Below are positions 1-7,956 of a stretch of 64,000 bases of DNA, piece after piece. The stretch covers positions 15,236-79,235 of the forward strand of contig JBHEMZ010000132.1 of NCBI GenBank assembly GCA_046262315.1, written 5' to 3'. Source of the DNA: JACVRM01 sp046262315 (GTDB taxonomy: Bacteria > Actinomycetota > Thermoleophilia > Gaiellales > Gaiellaceae). The notes below the pieces were generated by a model, which was not told the origin of the DNA, did no database searches, and saw only the letters and a list, made by a program, of their open reading frames with translations. Made by a program: the position numbers and the translations under genes. Within the stretch, counting starts at the first letter, position 1. Each line of letters opens with the position of its first letter.

Positions 1-1026
1 GCGCAACCAGAGTCGCAGACCGCCGATGTCGTTCCAGCCGACGGAGAAGAGCTCTCCGTCCGCGACCGCGAGGATCGGCTGGCCGAGCTGCGCGAAGATG
101 TCGACGCCGTGATGCCAGCCGACGGGCGCGGCGCGGGGACCACCGAACGTGTCGATCCACGAGACGGCCCCGTAGACGGGGAAGACGTAGCCGCCGGCGG
201 TCAGCGGCGGATGCACGTCCGGGGGCGCCTTGCGCGGCGGCCGGATGCTCAGGCCGGGCGCGCGCACGGGGCCTTGCGGCTTGGCGTCCTTCGGCGACGT
301 CTCGGGCTTCGTCGCCGGCGTCGCGCTGCTGGATGAAGGGGTGGGGATCGCCGCTGCGGGCGGCGTGCCCGCCTGGACAGTGGCCTCGGCATAGCCCACG
401 AAGATGTCGCTGCCGGCGGGCAGGCCGCCGTGGTCAGCCGCGAGGTGCACCTGGAGCGCGATCGCGGCGGTCCGGTGGCCCGGCAGGCCGCGCGTCGTCG
501 AGGGAGTGGCCGTCTGAGCGAGCACCGTCAACGTGCCCCAGTCAGCGAGCGCAACGGTCGTGCCGGGAACACCCGCCACGGCCTGGCCGAGTGCCTGGAG
601 TCCCGTCACCCGCGCTCCGGAGAAATCGCCGGACGCGGCCTTGCTGTCCGCGGTCGAGCGGACGCGGGCTGTCACGCCGTCAGCCGTTATCTCACCGTTG
701 AAGATCGAGAGCGAGCTGACGTCACCCGCAGCATTCGCAGTCGCAGTGGAGGGCGCGCTGGCGAAGGCGCTCGCGCTCAGCACGCCCGTGCGCACAATCG
801 AGCCGTCGGCCGGGTGGGAGAAGCCGGGGCCGACCGATGCGGCGTCGGGCGGCGCGGAGGCCGTGGCGCTCGCGACCGCGGCTGCGCCCGGCGCGACGAT
901 GCTGACCGCGTACGCAGAGGCGCTCGCGGCGGGCTCGACGCGCTTGCCCGACGACGACGCACCCGCCGACACGGCAGTCAGCACGGTGAAAACCAGGGCA
1001 GTGGAAAGGGCGAGGCGGCGCGCCAT
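1..1026 (-). CDS. Secreted M23-family (LytM-type) peptidase, 3' end outside the window
   Basis: Reading the minus strand from ATG at 1026 gives 342 codons with no stop, so the C-terminus lies beyond the left edge. The protein starts with a signal peptide (MARRLALSTALVFTVLTA, then an Ala-rich cleavage region). A long low-complexity Ala/Ser/Thr region and a Pro-rich linker lead to a domain containing GWHHGVDIFAQLGQPILAV, which matches the H-x-G-x-D motif and following strand of M23 zinc endopeptidases. These cut peptidoglycan cross-links outside the membrane. The second metal motif (HxH) would lie in the missing part. An ATG nine bases upstream (1035) is in frame; a GGAGGGG run sits between the two ATGs. 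Family call is firm, substrate is not. Confidence 0.75.
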   Translation of the reverse strand, partial: MARRLALSTALVFTVLTAVSAGASSSGKRVEPAASASAYAVSIVAPGAAAVASATASAPPDAASVGPGFSHPADGSIVRTGVLSASAFASAPSTATANAAGDVSSLSIFNGEITADGVTARVRSTADSKAASGDFSGARVTGLQALGQAVAGVPGTTVALADWGTLTVLAQTATPSTTRGLPGHRTAAIALQVHLAADHGGLPAGSDIFVGYAEATVQAGTPPAAAIPTPSSSSATPATKPETSPKDAKPQGPVRAPGLSIRPPRKAPPDVHPPLTAGGYVFPVYGAVSWIDTFGGPRAAPVGWHHGVDIFAQLGQPILAVADGELFSVGWNDIGGLRLWLR

Positions 1027-1071
1027 CCCCTCCATTATCGACCAAGTTCCGGAAAACTGCTCCGGCGCGGC

Positions 1072-1443
1072 CTAATCGTCGTGGAGGGAGCGCCAGACGA
1101 GCTGTGCGGCGGCCGCCAGCATGAGCGCGCCGAAAAGCCGTCTCAGCGTGTCCTCGGGAAGCGCCGTGGCGATGCGCACCCCGGCCTCCACGCCGCCGAG
1201 GGCGGCGAGTCCGACGATCAGCGCGGCCCGCCAGCAAACGTTACCGTAGCCGTGCTGGCGCCAGGCGCCCGCCGCAACAGTCGGAATGATGGCGAGCAGC
1301 GAAGTCGCCTCGCCCTCGATCTGCGACAGGCCGAGGCCAAGAGTGAGCACGGGCACGAAAAGGATGCCTCCGCCCACGCCGAAGAGGCCCGCGAGCACGC
1401 CCGCCGCGAGACCGGCGCCAACGGCGATCAGGACGGTCGTCAC
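1072..1443 (-). CDS. TauE/SafE-like (TSUP) half-protein, second subunit
   Basis: This 123-aa protein is almost entirely hydrophobic, with about four membrane segments. It carries the TSUP hallmark LAGLFGVGGGILFVPVL near residues 17-33. TSUP proteins export sulfite, sulfoacetate or other organic anions and normally have about 250 residues built from two related halves. Here each half is a separate gene. Its ATG overlaps the stop of the preceding half (ATGA, 1440-1443), so translation is probably coupled and the two products probably form one transporter. Substrate cannot be told from sequence. Confidence 0.8.
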   Translation of the reverse strand: MTTVLIAVGAGLAAGVLAGLFGVGGGILFVPVLTLGLGLSQIEGEATSLLAIIPTVAAGAWRQHGYGNVCWRAALIVGLAALGGVEAGVRIATALPEDTLRRLFGALMLAAAAQLVWRSLHDD

Positions 1444-1781
1444 AGGACGAGCAGCCGGATGCCGACAACGGCGAGGAACGCGGCGAAGGCCAGCGCCAGC
1501 GCGCGCGTTGTGAGGCGCTGCTGGAGCGCGGCGCCGGCGACGGCACCTACGGCGGCTGGGAGACCCACTAGGGCGGCCGGCCCCGGCTCGACCTCGCCGC
1601 GCAAGGCGTACAGGGCAGCGCCCGCGATGGCGATCAGGCCGATGGCCGCGAGGGATGTCCCCGTGGCGGGCCGTTCCCGGAACCCCGCCGCCACGAGCAG
1701 CGGCACGATGACAATGCCGCCGCCGACCCCGAAGAGTGCGGAGAAGAGGCCCGCGGTGAGGCCGATGGCGACCAGCCGCAC
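1440..1781 (-). CDS. TauE/SafE-like (TSUP) half-protein, first subunit
   Basis: A 113-aa hydrophobic protein with about four membrane segments starts at GTG 1781. The motif LFSALFGVGGGIVIVPLL at residues 13-30 is the same as in the next gene, showing that the two are the N- and C-halves of the usual TSUP duplication. It is transcribed away from the trehalose-phosphatase gene with only 17 bases between start codons, so the promoters must overlap coding sequence or the genes are leaderless. Function as an anion exporter is inferred from family only. Confidence 0.8.
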   Translation of the reverse strand: MRLVAIGLTAGLFSALFGVGGGIVIVPLLVAAGFRERPATGTSLAAIGLIAIAGAALYALRGEVEPGPAALVGLPAAVGAVAGAALQQRLTTRALALAFAAFLAVVGIRLLVL

Positions 1782-1798
1782 GGGCCTATCCTATTTGG

Positions 1799-2512
1799 GT
1801 GAAGCTGTTCCCCGGCCTTGCGTCACTGGCGGCGGAGCCTGGCGCGGTGGCGGTGATCCTCGACGTGGACGGGACGCTCGCGCCGATCGTGGCGCGGCCC
1901 GAGGATGCACGCGTGCCCGAGGAGACACGGCGCGAGCTCCGGCGTCTCGCCGGCCGCTACGCGCTCGTCGCGTGCGTAAGCGGCCGCGCGCGAGACGATG
2001 TCGCGCGTCTTGTTGGTGTCGAGAGCGTCGAGTACGTCGGAGCGCACGGCCTCGAGCTGCACCCGGAGGCGGCCGGCTGGCGCGACCGGCTGCTCGCGTT
2101 CGCGGCCACGGTGGATTGGCCGGTCGAGGACAAGGGTGTGACGGTCTCGTTCCACTACCGCACGTCAACGGATCAGGCTGAGGCGCGGGCGACCCTCGAG
2201 AGCGTGGCCGAGCGGGCGCGCGCGGAGGGCATCGACGCGCGCTTCGGTCGCAAGGTGCTGGAGCTGCGCCCGGCGGTCGCGGCCAACAAGGGCACAGCTG
2301 TGCGTGCGCTCACCGAGTCCCGTGGCCTGAGACGGGCGCTCTACGCCGGCGACGACACGACCGATTTGGACGCCTTCCAGGCGCTGCGCGGGCTGGAGCT
2401 CGGCGTCACCGTGGCCGTGGCGTCGGCGGAGATGCCGGAGGGACTCGCGGTCGCCGCGGACCTGGTGGTCGAGGGTACGCAGGGGGTGCTCGAGCTGTTG
2501 CGCAAGCTCTAG
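1799..2512 (+). CDS. otsB: Trehalose-6-phosphate phosphatase (HAD superfamily)
   Basis: This 237-aa protein removes phosphate from trehalose 6-phosphate in the cytoplasm, the last step of the OtsAB pathway. The HAD nucleophile motif is VILDVDGTLAPI (Asp22, Asp24). GAHGLEL matches the family's substrate region, and AGDDTTDLDAF near residue 183 is HAD motif IV with the Mg-binding Asp pair. Length fits the short bacterial type without an OtsA fusion. No otsA gene is in the window. The start is GTG 1799. The gene converges on polX, and the two stop codons share the palindrome CTAG at 2509-2512. Confidence 0.85.
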   Translation: MKLFPGLASLAAEPGAVAVILDVDGTLAPIVARPEDARVPEETRRELRRLAGRYALVACVSGRARDDVARLVGVESVEYVGAHGLELHPEAAGWRDRLLAFAATVDWPVEDKGVTVSFHYRTSTDQAEARATLESVAERARAEGIDARFGRKVLELRPAVAANKGTAVRALTESRGLRRALYAGDDTTDLDAFQALRGLELGVTVAVASAEMPEGLAVAADLVVEGTQGVLELLRKL

Positions 2513-4209
2513 GAAGGCGTCGCGATCTCGCGCCAGGGACGCGTGTTCAGCACCTGTTCGCGCGTCAGCCAGGCGCGGCGCGCCTGGCCGACGCCGACCT
2601 CGACGTACTCGAGTGTCTCGATCCCGTGGCCGTCGCTCGTCACGGGGATCCGCACCCCCGCCTCGGCGGCGGCCCGGGCGTTCACATCGGTGAGGTCCAG
2701 CCGGTCGGGCTGGGAGTTGATCTCAAGCGCCGTTCCCGTTGCCGCCGCGCGCTCGATGACGAGCTCCACGTTCACGTCCGCCGGGCCGCGCCGGTTGATC
2801 TTGCGGCCGGTCAGGTGGCCGATGCAGTCCACGTGGGGGTTCTCGATCGCGGCGAGCGCGCGCGCGGTCGGCTCACGGTCGAAGCTCGAGTGCAGCGACG
2901 CGACCACCCAGTCCAGCTCCGCAAGCTCCTCCTCAGGCAGATCGACGGTCCCGTCAGCGCGGATGCTCACTTCCACCCCGCGCAGCAGGCGGAACGGTGC
3001 GAGACGTCGGTTCAGCGCCTCGATCTCCTTCGCCTGAGCTTCGAGACGGCCGTCGCGGAGACGTTGTGAATGGTCGCAGATCGCCAGGTACTCGTAGCCG
3101 CGCTCTCGCGCCGCCACCGCCATCTCCTCCACCGTGTTGCGACCGTCCGACCATGTCGTGTGCGCGTGCAGGTCGCCACGCAGATCGCCGTGCTCGACGA
3201 GGCGCTCCGGCAGCTCGCCGCGGCGCGCAGCCTCCAGCTCGCCCCGGTTCTCGCGCAGCTCGGGCGGGATGAACTGGTACCCGAGGTAGGCGTACAACTC
3301 CTCCTCGGAGCGAGTCTGGAAGACATCGCGCGTCTCCGTGTCCTGCACGCCGTACTCCGAGACCGAGAGGCCGCGCCGCACGGCGTCCTCGCGCAGCGCG
3401 ACGTTGTGCTCTTTGGAACCCGTGAAGTGCTGGAGGAGGTTTCCGTACGACTCTGGGGGAACAACCCGGAGGTCGAAGCGCAGGCCGTCGTGCGAGAGGA
3501 CGGTCGCCTTGGTAGGCCCGCGCGCTGCGACCTCGGCAACCCAGGTCAGCTTGGTGAGGTATTCGGTGAGGGCGCGTGGGTCGGCCGCGGTAGCGATGAC
3601 GTCGAGGTCGCGCACGGTCTCGCGGCGGCGGCGGGCGCTCCCGGCCTCGGAGACGAGGTGGGCGGCTGGGTGCTCGCGAAGCACCGAGACGACGGCGAGC
3701 AGCGCAGGCAGGGCCGTCCCGAGGAGCGTTCGGGGCGGGCCGGCGGGTTTGGCGGCGAGCGCGCGCAGCACGTTCTCCTCCGTCTTCGCGCCGAGTCCGC
3801 GGAGCGTGCGCAGCTGTTGCTCCTTCGCGGCGCGCTTCAGCTCCGCGAGTGTCGTAACGCCGAGCTCCTGCCAGATACGGCGCGCCGTCTTCGGGCCGAG
3901 GCCGGGCAGCCGCATGAACGAGACGACATCGGCGGGTACGCGCTCCCTGCGCTTCGTGAGCGCCTCCATCTCGCCCGTCTCGGCGATCTGCGCGATCTTG
4001 CCCTCGATCGTCGCGCCGATGCCGGGCAGCTCCTTCGCGCGGCCGGCGACAGCAAGCTCGGCGACGGAGCGCGGCGTCTCGCGGATGAGGGTGGCAGCGC
4101 GCCGGTAAGCGAGCACCTGGAAGAAGTCCTTGTCCTCGAGCTCGAGCAGGTCGGCGAGCAGGTCGAACTGGTCGGCCACGTCGCTGTTGCGAGGGAGACC
4201 CTGCGCCAT
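2509..4209 (-). CDS. polX: Bacterial/archaeal-type DNA polymerase X with C-terminal PHP domain
   Basis: A 566-aa family X polymerase for short gap filling in DNA repair. Helix-hairpin-helix motifs are visible at LPGIG (61-65) and LPGLGPK (101-107). Catalytic aspartates are D201 and D203 (VRDLDVIA) with the third at D246 (LRFDLRVV). The C-terminal PHP domain begins near residue 345 with DLHAHTTWSDG and has further metal motifs CDHS and SDGHG; in homologues it is a Mn-dependent 3'-5' exonuclease. The domain order and length match Bacillus PolX. The start is ATG 4209; upstream lies a palindromic repeat and its flanking motif. The 3' end overlaps otsB by four bases. Confidence 0.9.
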   Translation of the reverse strand: MAQGLPRNSDVADQFDLLADLLELEDKDFFQVLAYRRAATLIRETPRSVAELAVAGRAKELPGIGATIEGKIAQIAETGEMEALTKRRERVPADVVSFMRLPGLGPKTARRIWQELGVTTLAELKRAAKEQQLRTLRGLGAKTEENVLRALAAKPAGPPRTLLGTALPALLAVVSVLREHPAAHLVSEAGSARRRRETVRDLDVIATAADPRALTEYLTKLTWVAEVAARGPTKATVLSHDGLRFDLRVVPPESYGNLLQHFTGSKEHNVALREDAVRRGLSVSEYGVQDTETRDVFQTRSEEELYAYLGYQFIPPELRENRGELEAARRGELPERLVEHGDLRGDLHAHTTWSDGRNTVEEMAVAARERGYEYLAICDHSQRLRDGRLEAQAKEIEALNRRLAPFRLLRGVEVSIRADGTVDLPEEELAELDWVVASLHSSFDREPTARALAAIENPHVDCIGHLTGRKINRRGPADVNVELVIERAAATGTALEINSQPDRLDLTDVNARAAAEAGVRIPVTSDGHGIETLEYVEVGVGQARRAWLTREQVLNTRPWREIATPS

Positions 4210-4224
4210 GCGCCGATGCTACGC

Positions 4225-4312
4225 GGCCCGTCACAGAGACGGCATGAATCCGACACAGACTCGGCACGAAGCAGGGGTCAGACCCAGGCCGTGTCCCGCA
4301 GGGACACGGCCT
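4225..4312 (-). repeat. Palindromic dispersed repeat, copy A, with tail motifs
   Basis: A 39-bp block (4274-4312) is identical to a block at 9653-9691 in inverse orientation. Its core is a perfect 12-bp stem with a GCA loop (arms 4286-4297 and 4301-4312), preceded by the quasi-palindrome GGGTCAGACCC. On the minus strand it is followed by GTGCCGAGTCTGTGTCGG (4267-4250) and a weaker second copy of that tail at 4245-4228, just before the polX start. The block fills the space between polX and the mannosyltransferase gene. It could be a REP-like element, a bidirectional terminator or a promoter-linked element. Confidence 0.8.
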
Positions 4313-4377
4313 GGGCCACGCGTGCGCGACGAATGTGTGGCGAGTATCGCGCACCGGGTGTCGGGCAAGATCGTGGC

Positions 4378-5094
4378 GTGCGCGCATTCGTGTGCTTGCC
4401 CACCTACAACGAGCGGGAGAATCTCGAGCCGATGCTGCGCGCGCTCGGCGAGGTGCTCGGACCCGACGACCGCGTGCTCGTGGTCGACGACTCGTCCCCC
4501 GACGGCACCGGCGAGCTGGCCGACCGACTCGCGGCCGAACTCCAGTATGTGGACGTCCTCCACCGCCCGGCAAAGCAAGGCCTGGGGCGCGCCTACCTCG
4601 CCGGCTTCCGCTGCGCACTCGACGCCGGCGCCGAGCTCGTGCTGGAGATGGACTGCGACTTCTCCCATTCGCCCGCCGACGTGCCGCGCCTGATCGCGGC
4701 CGCCGCGGGAGCCGACCTCGTGCTCGGCTCCCGCTACGTGCCCGGCGGCGGTGTGCGCAACTGGGGGCTCGTGCGACGTGCCGTCTCGCGCGGCGGGTCG
4801 CTCTACGCCCAGCTGCTACTCGCCGTCGCCGTGCGCGACCTCACGGGCGGCTTCAAGTGCTACCGGCGCGCGGTGCTCGAAGCCATCGACCTTTCGTCGA
4901 TCAGCTCGCTCGGGTACGCATTCCAGATCGAGACGACCTACCGGACGATGCGGCGGGGCTTCCGCGTCGTCGAGATCCCGATCATGTTCGTCGACCGCGA
5001 GGCGGGCGGCTCGAAGATGAGCCGCGCGATCGTGCTCGAGGGGATCTGGAAGGTGCCCGCGCTCCGGCTCGCCGCGCTACGCCGCCGCCTGTAG
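4378..5094 (+). CDS. Polyprenol monophosphomannose synthase (GT2 family)
   Basis: This 238-aa GT2 enzyme probably transfers mannose from GDP-mannose to polyprenol phosphate at the cytoplasmic membrane face, making the donor used by membrane (GT-C) mannosyltransferases. Evidence: N-terminal FVCLPTYNERENLEPML, the nucleotide-binding VVDDSSPDGTG, the metal motif EMDCDFSHSP, LVLGSRYVPGGGVRNWG, and the C-terminal SLGYAFQIETTYR and EIPIMFVDREAGGSKMS. All are typical of DPM1/Ppm1-type catalytic domains. There is no transmembrane tail, as in mycobacterial Ppm1-D2. I chose GTG 4378 because the conserved strand begins two residues later and no closer start exists. Membrane glycosyltransferases that could use the product occur near 56-62 kb. 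Confidence 0.82.
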   Translation: MRAFVCLPTYNERENLEPMLRALGEVLGPDDRVLVVDDSSPDGTGELADRLAAELQYVDVLHRPAKQGLGRAYLAGFRCALDAGAELVLEMDCDFSHSPADVPRLIAAAAGADLVLGSRYVPGGGVRNWGLVRRAVSRGGSLYAQLLLAVAVRDLTGGFKCYRRAVLEAIDLSSISSLGYAFQIETTYRTMRRGFRVVEIPIMFVDREAGGSKMSRAIVLEGIWKVPALRLAALRRRL

Positions 5095-5403
5095 CCACGG
5101 AGCCCAGGCCCGCTCGTAGTCCAGCCGCCGCCGGGCACCCGCAACCGCCGCACGCGCCTCGCCGTCCGCGAACAGGATTGCCGTCGGCAGAGCCAGGACG
5201 TCGTAGCGCGCGGCAGTCGCCGGGTTGGCGTCAACGTCGAGCCGCAAGAACTCGACCTTCCCCGCGTGCTCCTCCGCGAGCGCGGCGAGGATCGGCTCGA
5301 CCGCGCGGCACGGCCCGCACCACGGCGCCCAGAAATCGACGACGACGGGCCGGTCAGCGTTGAGCACCTTGCGCTCGAAGCTCGCATCGCTGACCACGTT
5401 CAC
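5077..5403 (-). CDS. trxA: Thioredoxin
   Basis: A 108-aa thioredoxin, the full usual length, reduces disulfides in cytoplasmic proteins. The active site VDFWAPWCGPCRAVEP has the classic WCGPC, and LDVDANPATAARYDVLALPT carries the conserved cis-proline loop. No signal peptide is present. Its ATG (5403) overlaps the stop of the upstream ABC permease gene (ATGA, 5400-5403), so the two are translationally coupled, an unusual pairing. The 3' end overlaps the convergent mannosyltransferase gene by 18 bases. The C-terminal strand is somewhat divergent, so a specialised thioredoxin-like role is possible. Confidence 0.88.
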   Translation of the reverse strand: MNVVSDASFERKVLNADRPVVVDFWAPWCGPCRAVEPILAALAEEHAGKVEFLRLDVDANPATAARYDVLALPTAILFADGEARAAVAGARRRLDYERAWAPWLQAAA

Positions 5404-6449
5404 GCGAAGCGGCCCGCGCCCTCGGCCGCGTGCACCCGCTCGCGCAGCGGGAGGCCCCTATCCTCCGGTTCAAGGCTTGCTCCGCGCACACGGACCCGCG
5501 GGTCGATCACCGAGTACACGATGTCGGTGATCAGGTTCAAGACCAGGATGACAGTCATGATCGTGATCACGACGCCGAGGACAATCGGGATGTCGCGGCG
5601 CGTCAGGCTGTCGACGGCCAGCGTCCCGAGGCCCGGCAGCCCGAACACGCGTTCGACGAACACGGACGCGCCGACAGGCCCGGCGATGGCAACGGCCATG
5701 TCCACGGAGAGCATGGTCACGATCGGCAGCATGGCGTTGCGGAGGATGTGGCGGCGGATCACGAGCCACCGCGGCGTACCCTTCGCCCATGCGGTCCGGA
5801 TGTAGTCCTCGTTGATCGTCTCGATCACGCTGGCGCGGATCATGCGGACGTAGATCGCTGCGAAGAGCAGGGCGAATGTCAGCCAGGGCAAGATCAGGTG
5901 CGAGACCCAAGGGCGCGGGCCTCCGCAGAACGACCCCGGGTTGATCAGGTCGCAGTAACCACCCGGGGGAGCCCAGGCAAGGCGTCCCGCGAAGAAGTAG
6001 CGAAAGATCAGGCCGAGCCAGACGGGGTGGGTCGAGACCCCGATGAGCACGAACACCATGCCGAGTCGGTCGAGCGTCGAGCGCGGTCGTAATCCGGACA
6101 GCACGCCGAGGGGGATCGCGATCAGAAGCCAGACGACGGCGCCGCCCAGGATCAGCGACGCGGTCACTGGCGCGGCGCCCTCGATCAGCTCGGTCACCGG
6201 CCTGCGGTTGTAGTACGACCTCCCGAGTTCGCCGTCGGTGACGACGCCCCACGTGAAGCGCGCCCACTCCTCGTAGAACGGTCCCTCGAGCGTGTACGCG
6301 TCGCGGATCTCGAACGTCTCGGCGAACTGTCCGCGCCCGATCTGCGTCGGGTTCGAAGGCAGCAGGAAGAAGAGGACGTACGTGACAAACGTCAGGACGA
6401 GGAAGAGGACGAAGGCCCACACCAGACGTCCGATCACGAAACGGATCAC
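5400..6449 (-). CDS. ABC transporter permease, DppB/OppB type, without partner genes
   Basis: A 349-aa inner-membrane permease of the peptide/nickel class. It begins with the typical first membrane segment (RFVIGRLVWAFVLFLVLTFV), has a large periplasmic region, then about five further segments. The ATPase-contacting EAA loop is clear: DYIRTAWAKGTPRWLVIRRH followed by LRNAMLPIV. Family members import di- or oligopeptides or nickel together with a second permease, a binding protein and two ATPases. None of those partners is adjacent: thioredoxin follows and the thiamine operon precedes. It either works with subunits encoded elsewhere or is a remnant. Substrate is unknown. Confidence 0.85.
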   Translation of the reverse strand: MIRFVIGRLVWAFVLFLVLTFVTYVLFFLLPSNPTQIGRGQFAETFEIRDAYTLEGPFYEEWARFTWGVVTDGELGRSYYNRRPVTELIEGAAPVTASLILGGAVVWLLIAIPLGVLSGLRPRSTLDRLGMVFVLIGVSTHPVWLGLIFRYFFAGRLAWAPPGGYCDLINPGSFCGGPRPWVSHLILPWLTFALLFAAIYVRMIRASVIETINEDYIRTAWAKGTPRWLVIRRHILRNAMLPIVTMLSVDMAVAIAGPVGASVFVERVFGLPGLGTLAVDSLTRRDIPIVLGVVITIMTVILVLNLITDIVYSVIDPRVRVRGASLEPEDRGLPLRERVHAAEGAGRFA

Positions 6450-6515
6450 GCGCCACCTCCCGGCCCCGACCGGCTTGCCCTCCCGCGCGTCAGCCTACAG
6501 AGCGCGGCAACGCGG

Positions 6516-7412
6516 TCAAGGCGCGGCGAAGTGGCGCCAGCCGCCGAGCGCGAGCGGGCGGCCGTGCAGCTCGAGCGAGACGCCCTCGCCGTGCTCGCAG
6601 CGGCCGACGACGTGGACGGCGTGGCGCTCGGCCGCCCCGCGCGAGAGGGCGCAGAGCAGCTCGTAGTCCTCTCCGAATCCGCATGCGAGCTCCCAGACGG
6701 TACGGCCGGCCCGCTCCGCGACGGCCCCGACTCCGTCCGCGAGCGGGACGCGCTCGAGCTCGACCACGATCCGGCACCCCGAGCGGCGCGCAAGGTGGGC
6801 CGCGTCCGTCGCGAGGCCGTCCGAGAGGTCGAGCATCGCCGTGGCGTCCGCGGCCAGCCTCCGTCCCTCGGCCAGGCGAAGCGGCGGCCGCAGGTGCGCG
6901 GCGACGAGCGGGCCGTCGAGCCCATGCCGCAGGCATTCGTACCCGGCGGCCGAGCCGCCGAGCGGGCCGGTGACCGCGAGCACATCCCCCGCACGCGCTC
7001 CCGCACGGCCGGGCACACGGGCTGCACGCCCGAGCGCGGTGACCGCCAAGAAGACATGCTCTGCACCACTCGTGTCCCCGCCGAGTACGGGCACGCCCGT
7101 CTCCCGGATTCCCTGGTAGAGCTCGAGCACGGCGTCGAGCGGCGTGCAGCCGGGTGCCGCCAGCGTCACGAGGAGACCAACCGGGTCGGCTCCCGACGCG
7201 GCGAGGTCGCTCAGGTTGACGGCCGCGGCTTTCCAGCCGAGGTCGCGCCAGGAAGTCCAGTCCAGGCGGAAGTGCACGTTCTCCACGAGAACGTCCTGCG
7301 AGACGACGAGATCGGGTGCGACCCGCGCTGCGTCGTGCTCGAGCGCCACCGCCAGGCCGCGGCGCTCGAGCTCCGCCAGCAGGCCGGCCTCGCCGACGTC
7401 AGAGAGCAGCAT
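6516..7412 (-). CDS. thiL: Thiamine-monophosphate kinase
   Basis: ThiL phosphorylates thiamine monophosphate to the cofactor thiamine diphosphate, the last pathway step. The 298-aa sequence shows the AIR-synthase-like fold signatures: NVHFRLDWTSWRDLGWKA, the metal-binding SDLAASGADP, GGDTSGA, LAVTGPLGGSAAG, LDLSDGLATDAAHLA and CGFGEDYELL. I chose ATG 7412, which overlaps thiE by 14 bases and leaves a normal N-terminus; the open frame extends farther upstream only as a shadow over thiE. The N-terminal segment is a little short compared with E. coli ThiL. It is the last gene of the riboswitch-controlled thi operon. Confidence 0.9.
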   Translation of the reverse strand: MLLSDVGEAGLLAELERRGLAVALEHDAARVAPDLVVSQDVLVENVHFRLDWTSWRDLGWKAAAVNLSDLAASGADPVGLLVTLAAPGCTPLDAVLELYQGIRETGVPVLGGDTSGAEHVFLAVTALGRAARVPGRAGARAGDVLAVTGPLGGSAAGYECLRHGLDGPLVAAHLRPPLRLAEGRRLAADATAMLDLSDGLATDAAHLARRSGCRIVVELERVPLADGVGAVAERAGRTVWELACGFGEDYELLCALSRGAAERHAVHVVGRCEHGEGVSLELHGRPLALGGWRHFAAP

Positions 7413-7956
7413 CGACCGCAGCTCTGAGGGCGGGGTCGCCAGCGGCGCGGATGACGGCGACGCCGGCCGCGCCCGCGCGGATGCAATCGCCCGCATTGTT
7501 CGCGTCCACGCCGCCGATCGCGACCACAGGTACGGCGACGGCGGCCGCGACGGCGGCAAGCCCCCCGAGGCCAATTGGGGGCTCGGCGTCTCGCTTGGAC
7601 GGCGTCGCCCACACGGGTCCTGCACCGATGTAGATGGCGCCTTCGCTCTCGGCCTGCCGGGCCTGCTGGACACCGGCGGCTGAAAGCCCGAGCATGAGTC
7701 CGGCCTCGCGCGCCCGATCCGCACCGGCGTCGTTTCGGCCCAGGTGCACGCCGTCCGCGCCGAGCTCGATCGCCGCGCCGACGTCGTCGTTGACGACGAA
7801 GGTGGCGCCGTGTTGGCGGCAGAGCTTTGCGAACGCACGGCCGTGCACCACGACTTCGGTCGTGCCGGCTTTGAGTCGCAGCTGAATCACGGTCGCGCCG
7901 CCCTCGAGCGCGATCTGTGCCGCCGCGGCGTCCTCGACGAGGGCGTGCAGCCTCAC
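7399..7956 (-). CDS. thiE: Thiamine-phosphate synthase
   Basis: ThiE joins HMP diphosphate and thiazole phosphate to make thiamine monophosphate. This 185-aa TIM barrel has GGATVIQLRLK, FVVNDDVGAAIELGADGVHLG (pyrimidine and diphosphate site), YIGAGPVWATPSK and AIGGVDANNAGDCIRAGAAGVAV (phosphate grip). It is somewhat shorter than the usual 210 residues because the first strand is trimmed. The GTG start at 7956 overlaps the thiM stop (GTGA), implying translational coupling. A TenI-like paralogue is possible, but the operon context supports ThiE. Confidence 0.9.
   Translation of the reverse strand: MRLHALVEDAAAAQIALEGGATVIQLRLKAGTTEVVVHGRAFAKLCRQHGATFVVNDDVGAAIELGADGVHLGRNDAGADRAREAGLMLGLSAAGVQQARQAESEGAIYIGAGPVWATPSKRDAEPPIGLGGLAAVAAAVAVPVVAIGGVDANNAGDCIRAGAAGVAVIRAAGDPALRAAVDAAL

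Noticed and set aside
430..2181. Long plus-strand open frame (583 codons)
   Set aside because: It is Arg/Ala-rich with no conserved motif and lies antisense to the M23, TSUP and part of otsB genes; typical of high-GC shadow frames.
2954..4618. Long minus-strand open frame (554 codons)
   Set aside because: Shadow of polX and the mannosyltransferase; Arg-rich composition without a fold signature.
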